This document shows positions 1 to 11,051 of a DNA stretch of 64,000 nt, piece by piece (position 1 is the stretch's first letter; every line of letters begins with the position of its first letter). The DNA lies in contig JBFMHC010000040.1 in NCBI GenBank assembly GCA_040751755.1, forward strand, positions 171,530 through 235,529, written 5' to 3'. The DNA is from PFJX01 sp040751755. GTDB taxonomy: Bacteria > Pseudomonadota > Gammaproteobacteria > Burkholderiales > Thiobacillaceae. Both the position numbers and the translations under genes were made by a program. The notes beneath the pieces are model-generated. The model ran no database searches. It was not told where the DNA came from and saw only the letters and a program-made list of their open reading frames with translations.

Positions 1-270
1 GATGACTGCGGAGGCCGGGAGCGCCAGGGCGACGTTGCGAGTCTTGGTTTCCAGCCTCGACCAGGCCTCCTGGAGGGCCGCCTGCACCAAGTCGGCCTTG
101 CTGATCACGCCGTCGACCACGGCCTCTTTCGGCAGGGGAACGATGGAATAACGCTCGACCCGCCGCACCCCCTTGCCGGTGTCGCCCAGCTCAAGCATTT
201 TCACGGCCGATGAGCTAACATCGACGCCGATCAAGGGGCGCGAACCCTGGCCTAGAAACGCGAGTTCCAA
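1..270 (-). CDS. pilM: PilM, type IV pilus inner-membrane platform protein (5' part only)
   Basis: The first 90 codons of a minus-strand gene run off the left edge of the window. The translation starts LELAFLGQGSRPLIGVDVS and continues with AVKMLELG, the actin-like ATPase fold opening that is typical of PilM. PilM is cytoplasmic and docks onto PilN to link the type IV pilus motor to the alignment subcomplex. I place the start at a TTG at 270 because GGGAG lies about 8 nt upstream; no ATG in frame gives the expected N-terminus. It is divergent from the PBP1A gene, the usual arrangement of pilMNOPQ and mrcA in beta- and gammaproteobacteria. Family call is firm; the start codon is less certain. 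Confidence 0.88.
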   Translation of the reverse strand, partial: MELAFLGQGSRPLIGVDVSSSAVKMLELGDTGKGVRRVERYSIVPLPKEAVVDGVISKADLVQAALQEAWSRLETKTRNVALALPASAVI

Positions 271-340
271 ATATCGTCTCCCACAAATCCACCTATACAG
301 GCACTATTTAATAATCTGGTTTAAATCCTAGCAACAACTC

Positions 341-369
341 AATTAATCTGCACAATATTTTTCAGTCAA
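341..369 (-). promoter_or_regulatory. Candidate sigma-70 promoter of pilM
   Basis: On the minus strand TTGACT (369-364) is followed after exactly 17 nt by TTAATT (346-341), a plausible -35/-10 pair about 70 nt upstream of the pilM start. The 122-nt gap between pilM and mrcA is clearly AT-richer than its surroundings, as expected for a divergent promoter region. No experimental support. Confidence 0.4.
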
Positions 370-392
370 CTTCTTTTCGAGACGTCCTGCAA

Positions 393-2690
393 ATGAACCG
401 CTGGTGGCAATATTTATTGGCAACATTCGCGGTGATGGTCGTCTCCGCGGTCGCGGTCGCCGCCCTCGCCACCGCCATCATCTACCCCAATCTCCCCAGC
501 CTCGAAACCCTCACCGATTACCAACCCAAACAGCCCCTGCGCATCTACACGGAAGATGGCGCGCTGATCAGCGAGTTCGGCGAGGAACGCCGCAAGGTCG
601 TGCGCCTGCGGGACACCCCCAAGGCACTGCGTCAGGCGATCCTCGCCGCGGAAGACGAGCGCTTCTACCAGCATGGCGGTGTGGACACCCTGGGCGTGCT
701 GCGTGCCGCCCTCGCCAACCTTGTGTCCGGCGGCGCCAAGGAGGGCGCCTCCACCATCACCATGCAGGTCGCGCGCAACTTCTTCCTTTCCTCGGAAAAG
801 ACCCTGCGCCGCAAGCTCAACGAGGCCCTGCTCGCGATCAAGATCGAACACGCGCTGAGCAAGGATGAGATCTTCGAGCTGTACCTCAACCAGATCTACC
901 TGGGACAGCGTGCCTACGGTTTCGCCGCGGCTTCCAACATCTATTTCGGCAAGCCGCTGGAAAAATTGAATCTCGCCGAGGCGGCGATGCTCGCAGGCCT
1001 CCCCAAGGCCCCTTCCGCCTACAACCCGGTGGTCAATCCCAAGCGAGCCAAGGCACGCCAGCTCTACGTCCTGGGGCGCATGAAGACCCTGGGCTTCATC
1101 ACCCAGGCCGATTACGACAAGGCCAAGGTGCAACGCCTGCCGGTCAAGTACTCGACCCTGAGCTTCGAAGTCGACGCGCCGCACTTGGCCGAACTGGTAC
1201 GCCAACGCATGCAGCAAAAGTACGGCGACAGCATCTATGTCAGCGGCATGAAGGTCTACACGACGCTGCGCCAGGCCGACCAGCGCGCCGCCATGGAAGG
1301 CGCCAAGCGCGCCGTCGTCGAGTTCCACCGGCGCCGCGGCTACGCAGGCCCCGAGGGGCGGATCGAACTCCCCAAGGAAGCACAGGCGATGGACCGGGCG
1401 GTCGAGGACGCGCTGGCCGACCGCGAGGAATCCAACGGCCTGCTGCCCGGGGTGGTGCTCGCCGTGGACAAGAAGGGGATGCGCGTGCGCCTGCGCAGCG
1501 GCGACGACATCGAACTGGGGGCCGGCGAACTGAAGTACGCGCAGCAATACCTGTCCAGCAAGACCCCCGCGGGCAAGCGGCTGCAACGCGGCAGCATCAT
1601 CCGCGTCGCACGCCTTGGTACCGGGCAACCCTGGCTGCTGACCTACCTGCCGCAGGTCGAGGTGGGCTTCGTCGCCCTCTCGCCCGAAAACGGCGCGGTG
1701 CGCGCCATGGTCGGCAGCTTCGACTTCTCGCGCAACCAGTACAACCACGTCACCCAGGCCTGGCGCCAGCCGGGCTCGAGTTTCAAGCCCTTCGTCTACT
1801 CGGCCGCGCTCGAGCGGGGTGTCACCCCTGCAACGGTCTTCGATGATGCGCCGATCACCATCGACCCGGCGGAAACCGGCGGCGTGCCATGGGAGCCGAA
1901 GAACTTCGACGGCACCATGGACGGCCCGGTCACGCTGCGCACCGCCCTGGCGAAGTCGAAGAACCTGGTGTCGATCCGCGTCCTGCAGACCGCGACAGTG
2001 CCGTTCGCGCAGGAGCACATCGCCAAGTTCGGCTTCAACATGGCGCGGATTCCGCCCTACCTGACCATGGCGCTGGGCGCCGGCGAGGTCACGCCGCTCG
2101 CCCTGGCGACCGGCTATGCCGTGTTCGCGAACGGCGGCCGCCGCATCACGCCCTGGCACCTGCTCAAGGTCACGGACAAGGACGGGCGGGTGCTGGAGAG
2201 CTTTTCCGCCCCCGCCGCCGTACCCGTCCTCGACCCGCGCAACGCCTTCACGATGGCGAACATGATGCAGGACGTGATCCTGCGCGGCACCGCCACCGGC
2301 GCGCTGCAACTGGGCCGGCACGACCTGGCGGGCAAGACCGGCACCACCAACGACCACCGCGACACCTGGTTTGCCGGCTTTCAGGCCAGCCGCGTCGCCA
2401 TCGCCTGGATGGGCTACGACCAGCCGCGCCCACTCGGCGGCACCGAGACGGGCGGGGTCACGGCCTTGCCGATGTGGACCCAGTACATGGGGGCGGCCTT
2501 GCGTGGCGTACCCGAGACGCCGTTCTTGCCGCCCGCGGGCATCGTCGTGCACCGCATCGACCGGAGTACCGGCATGAGCGTGGCCGACGACCAGGGGGTG
2601 CCGGAATACTTCTACCAGGAGTTCGCCCCCGGCGCCGCTCCCCAGGCAACCACACTGGAGCCAGGCAATGACGGCCAGATCCTCCCGTGA
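393..2690 (+). CDS. mrcA: Penicillin-binding protein 1A (bifunctional glycosyltransferase/transpeptidase)
   Basis: Class A PBP that polymerises lipid II and cross-links peptidoglycan, anchored in the inner membrane with its catalytic domains in the periplasm. Residues about 7-31 form the single membrane anchor. The GT51 domain shows EDERFYQHGG (87-96) with its catalytic glutamate, then TITMQVARNFF and EIFELYLNQIYLGQ. The transpeptidase domain has SSFK (S462 nucleophile, K465), SKN, and KTGTT (about 648). At 765 residues it is shorter than E. coli PBP1A (850). It is divergent from pilM, and its stop overlaps the GTG start of the next gene, implying coupled translation. Confidence 0.96.
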   Translation: MNRWWQYLLATFAVMVVSAVAVAALATAIIYPNLPSLETLTDYQPKQPLRIYTEDGALISEFGEERRKVVRLRDTPKALRQAILAAEDERFYQHGGVDTLGVLRAALANLVSGGAKEGASTITMQVARNFFLSSEKTLRRKLNEALLAIKIEHALSKDEIFELYLNQIYLGQRAYGFAAASNIYFGKPLEKLNLAEAAMLAGLPKAPSAYNPVVNPKRAKARQLYVLGRMKTLGFITQADYDKAKVQRLPVKYSTLSFEVDAPHLAELVRQRMQQKYGDSIYVSGMKVYTTLRQADQRAAMEGAKRAVVEFHRRRGYAGPEGRIELPKEAQAMDRAVEDALADREESNGLLPGVVLAVDKKGMRVRLRSGDDIELGAGELKYAQQYLSSKTPAGKRLQRGSIIRVARLGTGQPWLLTYLPQVEVGFVALSPENGAVRAMVGSFDFSRNQYNHVTQAWRQPGSSFKPFVYSAALERGVTPATVFDDAPITIDPAETGGVPWEPKNFDGTMDGPVTLRTALAKSKNLVSIRVLQTATVPFAQEHIAKFGFNMARIPPYLTMALGAGEVTPLALATGYAVFANGGRRITPWHLLKVTDKDGRVLESFSAPAAVPVLDPRNAFTMANMMQDVILRGTATGALQLGRHDLAGKTGTTNDHRDTWFAGFQASRVAIAWMGYDQPRPLGGTETGGVTALPMWTQYMGAALRGVPETPFLPPAGIVVHRIDRSTGMSVADDQGVPEYFYQEFAPGAAPQATTLEPGNDGQILP

Positions 2691-3247
2691 GCCGCCCCCC
2701 AGGCAGGCACAGACGCGCGCGCATCGCCGATCTGGCGGCGCGCCTGATGGTGGAGCACGGGATCCGCGACTATGCCCTGGCCAAACGCAAGGCGGCGCGC
2801 CAGCTGGATCTGCCCGAGGGCTTCGCCCTGCCCAGCAACGAGGAGGTCGACCAGGCCCTGATCGAGCGGCAGAACCTGTATGAACCGGTCGAACAGACCG
2901 TGATGCTGCGAGCGCTGCGCGAGGAGGCCCTGGAGGTGATGCAGGTCTTCGAGCGCTTCCAGCCGGTCCTGACCGGGGCCGTGGCCTCCGGCGCGGTATC
3001 GGAACACTGTCCCGTGGAACTCGACATCCAGGCCGACTCCAGCAAGGACTTCGAACAGCTCCTGGTCAACCAGGACATCGAATTCAAGGTCATGGACCGG
3101 GGTGGGCAGATGGCGTACCTCATCTACGCCGAACCGGCAGACGTCATCGTACGCATGGCCGGCAGGGAGGCGCGGCACACACAAAACGGCTACCGACCGC
3201 AGCTCAGTTTGAAACAGCTGCGCAAGATCATGGATAACGCGGCCTGA
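2687..3247 (+). CDS. Conserved hypothetical protein downstream of mrcA
   Basis: A 186-residue cytoplasmic protein with no signal peptide or membrane segment. The N-terminal third is basic and helical (RIADLAARLMVEHGIRDYAL), while residues 60-130 (LREEALEVMQVFERFQP, then GAVSEHCPVELDIQADS) resemble the core of a minimal nucleotidyltransferase fold: a G(A/S) turn followed by an acidic beta strand. I know similar proteins as conserved betaproteobacterial hypotheticals and cannot give a reaction. The start is a GTG whose last two bases lie in the mrcA stop codon (GTGA overlap), so it is translationally coupled to PBP1A. A role in cell wall metabolism is only suggested by position. Confidence 0.7.
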   Translation: MSRPPGRHRRARIADLAARLMVEHGIRDYALAKRKAARQLDLPEGFALPSNEEVDQALIERQNLYEPVEQTVMLRALREEALEVMQVFERFQPVLTGAVASGAVSEHCPVELDIQADSSKDFEQLLVNQDIEFKVMDRGGQMAYLIYAEPADVIVRMAGREARHTQNGYRPQLSLKQLRKIMDNAA

Positions 3248-3303
3248 GATATAGTGCGCGCAGGTATCGAGGTTCCAACGAATAACAACACCATCCTGCC
3301 GCA

Positions 3304-4683
3304 ATGATCCGCTTCTTCCGCCATTACATTCCGCTCAGCCTGCTTCTGCTGACGGCGATCGAGTTCCTCCTCTTCTATCTCATCGCCCAGTATGCCTTCC
3401 AGCAGCACGGCTCCGCCGTGCCTTACGCCGCCGTGGAGGCGGCCTACAAGCCCTGGCTGTTCGCGGCCCTGTTCAGCCTCTTCAACTCCATGTTCGGTCT
3501 CTATGACTGGGAATGGACCACCGGCCTGAGGAGCCTGCTGTTGCGCGTCGCCGGCAGCCTGCTGGTCGGCGCGCTGCTCGTCGCGGCCGGCGCCGGCCTG
3601 CTGCCGGGGCTGTTCCCGTCCGGGGTCGAGTACCTGACCGGCATCGCCCTGGTGGGTTTTTCCTCCGTCCTCATCCGCCTGCTGTTCATGGAGTGGGGCA
3701 AGACAACGCTGTTCAAGAAGCGCGTTCTCGTCCTCGGCACCGGCAGCCGCGCCGCAAAGATCGAGGAGATCGCCCGTACCGGCGAGGCACAGGGCATCAC
3801 CATCGTCGGCTACCTGCCCATGGGTAGCAGCCACCACTACGTCTCGCACGACCGTCTCATCGAGGGCGAGGGGCGCCTGTATGAGATCGCCCTCGCGCAC
3901 GGCGCCACCTCGATCATCGTCGCGGTGCGCGAGCGCCGCGGCGGCGGCCTGCCGATCCAGGAATTGCTGGAATGCAAGCTGCGCGGCATCGAGATCATCG
4001 ACCTGCCGACCTTCTTCGAGCAGCAGACCGGCATCCTCTCGCTCGACTCGACCAACGCCAGCTGGATGATCTTCTCGGAGGGCTTCAACCACGGCTCGGC
4101 GAGGGACGTGGTGAAGCGCGTGTTCGACCTCCTGGTCAGCGGCTCGTTCCTCATCCTGCTCGCACCGCTGATGCTCCTCACCGCGTTGCTGATCCGCCTG
4201 GAAAGCCGCGGCCCGGTGTTCTACACGCAGGAGCGGGTGGGCCAGCTGGGCAAGCCCTTCACCATCTTCAAGTTCCGCAGCATGCGCACCGACGCGGAGA
4301 AGCACGGCGCGGTCTGGGCTCGCAAGAACGACGACCGCACCACGCGCGTCGGCCGCTTCATCCACCGCACCCGCATCGACGAGCTGCCTCAGGCCTTGAA
4401 CGTGTTCCTCGGCCACATGAGCTTCGTCGGTCCCCGCCCGGAACGCCCCATGTTCGTCGACGAACTCGCCGCGCAAATCCCCTATTACCACGCGCGCCAC
4501 AGCGTCAAACCCGGCATCACGGGCTGGGCGCAGGTGAAGTTCCCCTATGGCGCGAGCGTCGAGGACGCCATGCACAAGCTGCAGTACGACCTCTACTACG
4601 TGAAGAACCACAGCCTCTTCCTCGACCTGATGATCCTGCTGCAGACCGCACAGGTCGTGGTGCTGGGCAAGGGGGTACGCTGA
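3304..4683 (+). CDS. Undecaprenyl-phosphate sugar phosphotransferase, PEP-CTERM/EPS-associated (EpsB/WbaP type)
   Basis: A polyprenol phosphate sugar-1-phosphate transferase that would start an exopolysaccharide repeat unit on undecaprenyl phosphate in the inner membrane. The N-terminal half has about four hydrophobic segments (residues 10-35, 50-68, 80-105, 110-130), followed by a Rossmann-like region (RVLVLGTGSRA, about 141). A fifth membrane helix (about 278-298) precedes the catalytic domain, with QERVGQLGKPFTIFKFRSM, RTRIDELPQALNV and GPRPERP, the hallmark motifs of the bacterial sugar transferase family. The 459-residue length fits the subfamily that accompanies exosortase systems. The next gene, prsK, begins 1 nt after its stop, so they are very likely one operon. 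Confidence 0.93.
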   Translation: MIRFFRHYIPLSLLLLTAIEFLLFYLIAQYAFQQHGSAVPYAAVEAAYKPWLFAALFSLFNSMFGLYDWEWTTGLRSLLLRVAGSLLVGALLVAAGAGLLPGLFPSGVEYLTGIALVGFSSVLIRLLFMEWGKTTLFKKRVLVLGTGSRAAKIEEIARTGEAQGITIVGYLPMGSSHHYVSHDRLIEGEGRLYEIALAHGATSIIVAVRERRGGGLPIQELLECKLRGIEIIDLPTFFEQQTGILSLDSTNASWMIFSEGFNHGSARDVVKRVFDLLVSGSFLILLAPLMLLTALLIRLESRGPVFYTQERVGQLGKPFTIFKFRSMRTDAEKHGAVWARKNDDRTTRVGRFIHRTRIDELPQALNVFLGHMSFVGPRPERPMFVDELAAQIPYYHARHSVKPGITGWAQVKFPYGASVEDAMHKLQYDLYYVKNHSLFLDLMILLQTAQVVVLGKGVR

Positions 4684-4684
4684 G

Positions 4685-6732
4685 GTGAGCCTGGCGGCCT
4701 TCAGCTACGGCCTGGCCGCCATTGCCTTCCTGCTGCTGGGCCTGGCCTCGCGCGGGCGCGACGGCCCGCCCGGGGTGCCGGGGGTGGCGGTGCCCTCGCT
4801 GGCCAGCGCGCTGTGGGCGGCGATCCTCGCCATGGAGCCCGTGTTGCTGGGCGGCCCCGTCCTGACCACGCTGGCGGAACTGGCCCGCAACCTGGTCTGG
4901 ATCTGGTACCTATGGCGCAACCTGCGCGCCCTGCAGGGCAAAGGCGGCGAGCGGGACGGCCTGGCCCTGCTCGGCCGCGTCCTCGCCTGGCTCGCCGGCA
5001 TCGCGGCGCTGTCCTCGGCGGCCTACCTGCTCTACCCGCATGTCGTGCTGCAGTACTGGGTGAGCGCGGTGGTGCCCGCGTTACTGACGGTCGCCGCGCT
5101 GGTGCTCGTGGAACAGTACTACCGCAACGCCGGCACCTCCGAGCGCTGGGCCAGCAAGCACCTGTGCATCGCCCTCGGCGGCGCCTTCGTGTTCGACTTC
5201 TACCTCTACTCGGACGCCATGCTGTTCGCCACCTACGACCAGGGCGCGTGGAGCGCGCGCGGCCTGGTCAACGCCCTGCTGGTGCCGCTGATCTGGGTCT
5301 CGCTGAAGCGGCGCATCCAGACCGACCTGAAGGTCGCCATGTCGCACCGCATGGCCTTCCACACCGCCGCCCTGCTCGGCACCGGCAGCTACCTCATGCT
5401 CATGGCCGCGGCGGGCTACTACATCCGTCTGGTCGGCGGCGATTGGGGCCGCATCCTGCAGACGGTGTTCCTGTTCGGCGCTGCCCTGCTCCTGCTGCTG
5501 GTGGTCTCCTCGGGCACGGCGCGCGCGCGCCTGCGGGTCTTTCTCTCCAAGCACTTCTTCCGCTACCGCTACGACTACCGCGAAGAATGGCTGCGCTTCA
5601 CCTCCATGCTCACCGAGGGCGAACCCGGCAGCCAATTGCACGAACGTGCCCTGCAGGCGATGGCACGCCTGGTCGAGAGCCCTGGCGCGGCGCTGTGGCT
5701 GCGCCAGGACCAGGGTCCCTACCGGCGCGTCGCGGAATGGCGCCTGGCGGGCCTGGACGGGCAGGTGGCCGCGGACGACCCGTTCACGTGCTTCATGGAG
5801 AGCCGCAACTGGGTGCTGGACCTGGACGAATGCCGCGAGCAACCGGACCTGCTTGCCGGCGCCGCCCTGCCGGACTGGTTGCGCGACAACAAGGAGGCCT
5901 GGCTGGCGGTACCCCTGCTCTGGCACGAGCGCATGCTGGGCTTCATGCTCCTCGCACCCTCCATGGGCAGGGTCAGCTTCAACTGGGAGGTCAGCGACCT
6001 GCTCAAGACCGCCGCGCGCCAGGCCACGGCGCACCTCGCGCAGGCACAGGCCGCCGAGGCCCTCACCGTGGCGCGCCAGTTCGAGTCCTTCAACCGCGCT
6101 GCCGCCTTCGTGGTGCACGACATCAAGAACCTGGTGGCGCAGCTCTCCCTGCTGCTCGCCAACGCAGAGAAGCACAAGCACAAGCCGGAGTTCCAGGAGG
6201 ACATGCTGGCGACCATCGAGAGCTCGGTCGCGCGCATGAACCGCATGCTCACCAAGCTGCGCGACGAACCCAACACCGCGCGCGCCGCCAGTGTCTCCCT
6301 GGAACAGCTGTTGCAGGAGGTCATGCGCAGCAAGAGCGCCTACAGCCTCAAGCCCAGCCTCGACATCGAGGCCTCTGAGCTGAACGTGCGCGCCGAACCG
6401 GAAAAGCTTGCGCGCGTGCTCGGCCACATCGTGCAGAACGCCATCGAGGCCACGCCGTACACCGGCAAGGTGGGTGTTACACTGTCCCGCGAGGCCGATT
6501 GGGCCGTCGTCGGCGTCGTCGACACCGGCGCGGGCATGGACGAGCAGTTCATCCGCGAACGCCTGTTCCGCCCCTTCAGCTCCACCAAGGGCACCGGCAT
6601 GGGCATAGGCGCCTACGAGTGCCGCGAATACATTCAAGAACTGGGTGGTACGATCGCCGTAACCAGCCGTGTGGGACAGGGGACCCGCTTCGTCATCCGC
6701 CTGCCCTTGAGCAACGAGGAGAACAGCTCGGC

Positions 6733-6736
<4 letters not shown>
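4685..6736 (+). CDS. prsK: PrsK, PEP-CTERM/XrtA system membrane sensor histidine kinase
   Basis: Sensor kinase of the PrsK-PrsR two-component system that accompanies exosortase XrtA. The first 280 residues are highly hydrophobic, with about eight to nine membrane segments. A GAF-like region follows (about 310-460), then the H-box FVVHDIKNLVAQLSLLLA (phosphorylated His about 478), the N-box NAIEATP, and the G-boxes DTGAGMDEQF and STKGTGMGIGAYE. The start is a GTG at 4685, with no better in-frame alternative. It overlaps prsR by 4 nt (ATGA), showing that sensor and regulator are co-translated. In Zoogloea, PrsK/PrsR are reported to control PEP-CTERM protein expression and flocculation with RpoN; that role is inferred here. 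Confidence 0.93.
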
Positions 6737-8088
<1,352 letters not shown>

Positions 8089-8182
8089 GCCCCATGCCCC
8101 CACGCCCCACGCGGGACGACGCCCACCCACTGAAGCCGCGTCGGCCCTCGCCCCTCGACAGCACTGAAGCAATGCGAACGAT

Positions 8183-10996
8183 ATGAGCCGATCTAGACGC
8201 AGCCATGCGAAGTCCAAGGGCTGGATGGCCAGGCATTACCCCAAGCTGCTGATCGGCCTGCTGGGCGCGGCGGTACTCGGCGGCGGGCTCTACCTGGGGA
8301 CCCGGAAGTCCCCCGAGGACCATCTTCGCAAGGGGATCGCCCTGCAGCAGGCCGGGGACCTCAAGGGCGCGGCGATCGAACTGAAGAACACCCTGCAGGC
8401 CCTGCCAAAACACGCCGAGGCACGCTACCGGCTTGGGCAGATCCACTTCGCGCAGGGCGACTACCTGGGCGCCGAAAAGGAATTGAAGAAGGCGCGTGAG
8501 CTGGGGTTAGGGGATGCGGAGTTGGCACAACTGCATGCGCGCACCCTGCTGCTCATCCAGCAACCGCAGCGCCTGCTGGACGAGGTCAAGGCGTCGCCGG
8601 ACGCCGCCGCCGAGGCACGCGCCGCGATCCTCGCCCTGCGCGCCCGCGCCCGGCTCATGCTCAAGGACGAGAGCGGGTGCGCGCAGGCCCTCTCAGAGGC
8701 GGACGCCGCCTCCCGTGACCACCCGGAGAGCCTCGTCACCCGCGCCCTGCTCGCCGTCACGCGCGACCAGTCCGCGCAGGGGCTGCCGCTGCTCGACCTG
8801 GCCCTGGCGAAGGCCCCCGGACGCGCGGACTTCTGGCTGCTCAAGGGCGATCTGCTGCGTGCAGGGAAGCAGGATGCACAGGCCATGCTCGCCTATGGCA
8901 AGGCCATCGAGGGCGAGCCCGCGAACATCCCCGCGCGCCTCGCGCGGGCGCAACTCTTCGTGCAGGCAGGCGAACTCGACAAGGCCGACGCGGACATCGC
9001 CGAGGTCCGCAAGGCCGTCCCCAACCAGCCGCTCGCGAACTACCTGGGCGCCTTCACCGCCTTCAAGCGCGGCCGTCTCGCCGAGGCGGACGGCCTCCTG
9101 CAGGGGGTGTTGCGCGTCGCGCCCGACCTCCTGCCCGCGCATCTGCTCGCCGGCACCGTCAACATCGCCCAGGGCAAGCGCGAGGCCGCGCGCGCGCACC
9201 TGGACAAGGTCCTCGCCGTGGCCCCGCAGCACCCGCTGGCACGCAAGCTGATGGCCGCGGCCCTGGCCGACCTTGGCGACCTGAACGAGGCCAAGCGCCT
9301 GATCGCAAGCTTCGGCAACGACCCCGGGGATCCGCTCCTGAACGCCCTGCAAGGGCAGATCGCGCTGCGCCAGGGCGATTACGCGGAGGCCCGGAAACAC
9401 CTGGAGCAGATGCCCGCCGGCGCGACGCAGAACGCCCGCTACTACACCGACCTGGCAACCAGCCGCCTCGGCAGCGGCGACGAGGCCGGGGCCATCAGCG
9501 CGCTCGACAAGGCGGCGGAGCTCGACACGCAGAGCGCCCGGCCGGACGTCTTCCTCGTCATGCTGCACATGAAGGAAAAACGCTACGCCGAGGCCCTGCG
9601 GATCGTCGACCGGCTCGCGCAGGAAAGGCCCAAGGATCCGCTCGTCCACAACCTGCGCGGCGGCATCTACCTGAACCAGAACGACCCCGCGAAGGCTCGC
9701 GCCAGCTTCGAGCAGGCCCTGCGCATGGACCCCGCCTATCTGGCGGCGGCCTCCAACCTGGCCAGGCTCGACATGCGTGACGGCAACGTCAAGGCCGCGC
9801 GCGCGCGCTTCCAGAAACTGTTGGCAAAGAACCCCAAGGAGGCCCAGGCCTGGCTGGCCCTCGCCGAGATCGATGCGCGCACCGGCAACGATACGGGCTA
9901 TCTCGACAACATCGAACAGGCCGTCAAGGTCGACGAAAAGCTGCCGCAGCCGCACATCGCCCTGATCCGCTACTGGCTCGGCAAGAAGGATGCCGCCAAG
10001 GCCCTGGTGGCCGCGCGCTCCGCGCTCAACGCCACTGGCCGCGCGGACTTCCAGGAATACATCGGCCTGGCGCTGCAGGCCCAGGGCGACCTCGTCAGCG
10101 CCCAGGCAACCTTCGCCAAGTGGGCGGAGAGCAGTCCGAAGAACCCCATGACGCATTACCGGCTGGCCCGGGCGAAGCTGGCCGCGAAGGACAACGAGGG
10201 CGCCCTGAAGTCCCTCGACCAAGCGCTCGCGCTGCAACCCGCATTCGCCGAGGCCGGCATGGGCAAGGCCATGCTGCTGGCGCGGATGGGCCGCGCGGAA
10301 GAAGGCCTCAGGATCGTCCGCGCCTGGCAGGCGCAAAACCCCAGGCATGCCGTGGCCTACCTGACAGAGGCGGAAATCCTGTTTGACGCCAGGAAGTACC
10401 TCGATGCCGCCAGGCTGTATGCCAAGGGTGCGCGCCTCGCCGGCATGGGCAGCCCGCTCGGCAAGGCGCACAAGGCCTATGCCCTCGCGGGACAGGCGGC
10501 GGAAGGCGACAAGGTCCTCGGCGAATGGCTCAAGGAGCACCCCGCGGACACCCTCGTGCGACACCAGCTCGCCATCGCCCAGCTCAACGGCAAGCGCCTG
10601 AAGGAGGCCGCGGACAACTACCGCATCCTCGCACGCGCCAACCCAAGGGATCTCGTGGCCTACAACAACCTCGCCTGGCTGCTCGGCGAACTGCGCGACA
10701 AGGAGGCCGCCGCCGTCGCGGAACAGGCCCTCAGGCTCAGCCCGGACGACCCCGCCACGCAGGACACCGTGGGCTGGGTGCTGGTCAACGCCGGACAGGC
10801 CAAGCGAGGGCTGGAACTGCTCGCAAAGGCGCACGCCAAGGCGCCCGCCATCCCCGAGATCCATTGGCACTGGGCGGCGGCGCTGGCAAAGGCGGGCGAC
10901 TTAACGCGCGCTAAGCAAGAGTTGGAGAAACTCATATACAGTGGCCTCGATTTCCCGCAAAAGCCGGAGGCAAAGCGGCTGTTGGAAACCCTCTAG
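8183..10996 (+). CDS. prsT: PrsT, PEP-CTERM system TPR-repeat protein
   Basis: A 937-residue protein made almost entirely of tetratricopeptide repeats; units with the A-x-x-x-L-x-P spacing recur from about residue 45 to the end. Residues 1-20 are basic and 21-40 form a single hydrophobic helix (LLIGLLGAAVLGGGLYL), so the TPR solenoid is probably anchored in the inner membrane facing the periplasm. The family (XrtA/PEP-CTERM TPR protein PrsT) is found next to prsK/prsR and is thought to help export or assemble exopolysaccharide. It starts 94 nt after prsR; that gap shows no clear terminator or sigma-54 site. A second copy follows directly. Confidence 0.9.
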   Translation: MSRSRRSHAKSKGWMARHYPKLLIGLLGAAVLGGGLYLGTRKSPEDHLRKGIALQQAGDLKGAAIELKNTLQALPKHAEARYRLGQIHFAQGDYLGAEKELKKARELGLGDAELAQLHARTLLLIQQPQRLLDEVKASPDAAAEARAAILALRARARLMLKDESGCAQALSEADAASRDHPESLVTRALLAVTRDQSAQGLPLLDLALAKAPGRADFWLLKGDLLRAGKQDAQAMLAYGKAIEGEPANIPARLARAQLFVQAGELDKADADIAEVRKAVPNQPLANYLGAFTAFKRGRLAEADGLLQGVLRVAPDLLPAHLLAGTVNIAQGKREAARAHLDKVLAVAPQHPLARKLMAAALADLGDLNEAKRLIASFGNDPGDPLLNALQGQIALRQGDYAEARKHLEQMPAGATQNARYYTDLATSRLGSGDEAGAISALDKAAELDTQSARPDVFLVMLHMKEKRYAEALRIVDRLAQERPKDPLVHNLRGGIYLNQNDPAKARASFEQALRMDPAYLAAASNLARLDMRDGNVKAARARFQKLLAKNPKEAQAWLALAEIDARTGNDTGYLDNIEQAVKVDEKLPQPHIALIRYWLGKKDAAKALVAARSALNATGRADFQEYIGLALQAQGDLVSAQATFAKWAESSPKNPMTHYRLARAKLAAKDNEGALKSLDQALALQPAFAEAGMGKAMLLARMGRAEEGLRIVRAWQAQNPRHAVAYLTEAEILFDARKYLDAARLYAKGARLAGMGSPLGKAHKAYALAGQAAEGDKVLGEWLKEHPADTLVRHQLAIAQLNGKRLKEAADNYRILARANPRDLVAYNNLAWLLGELRDKEAAAVAEQALRLSPDDPATQDTVGWVLVNAGQAKRGLELLAKAHAKAPAIPEIHWHWAAALAKAGDLTRAKQELEKLIYSGLDFPQKPEAKRLLETL

Positions 10997-11051
10997 GCCT
11001 GATCCCCGCGAACGCCAAGGCAATGCTTACCCCTTTTCGGAACCCGACACC

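Noticed and set aside
414..2552. 712-codon minus-strand open frame across mrcA
   Set aside because: Same type of antisense shadow; the PBP1A motifs are all on the plus strand.
10941..11051. Upstream extension of the second prsT gene
   Set aside because: Overlaps the first prsT and would destroy the lipoprotein signal that begins at 11052.
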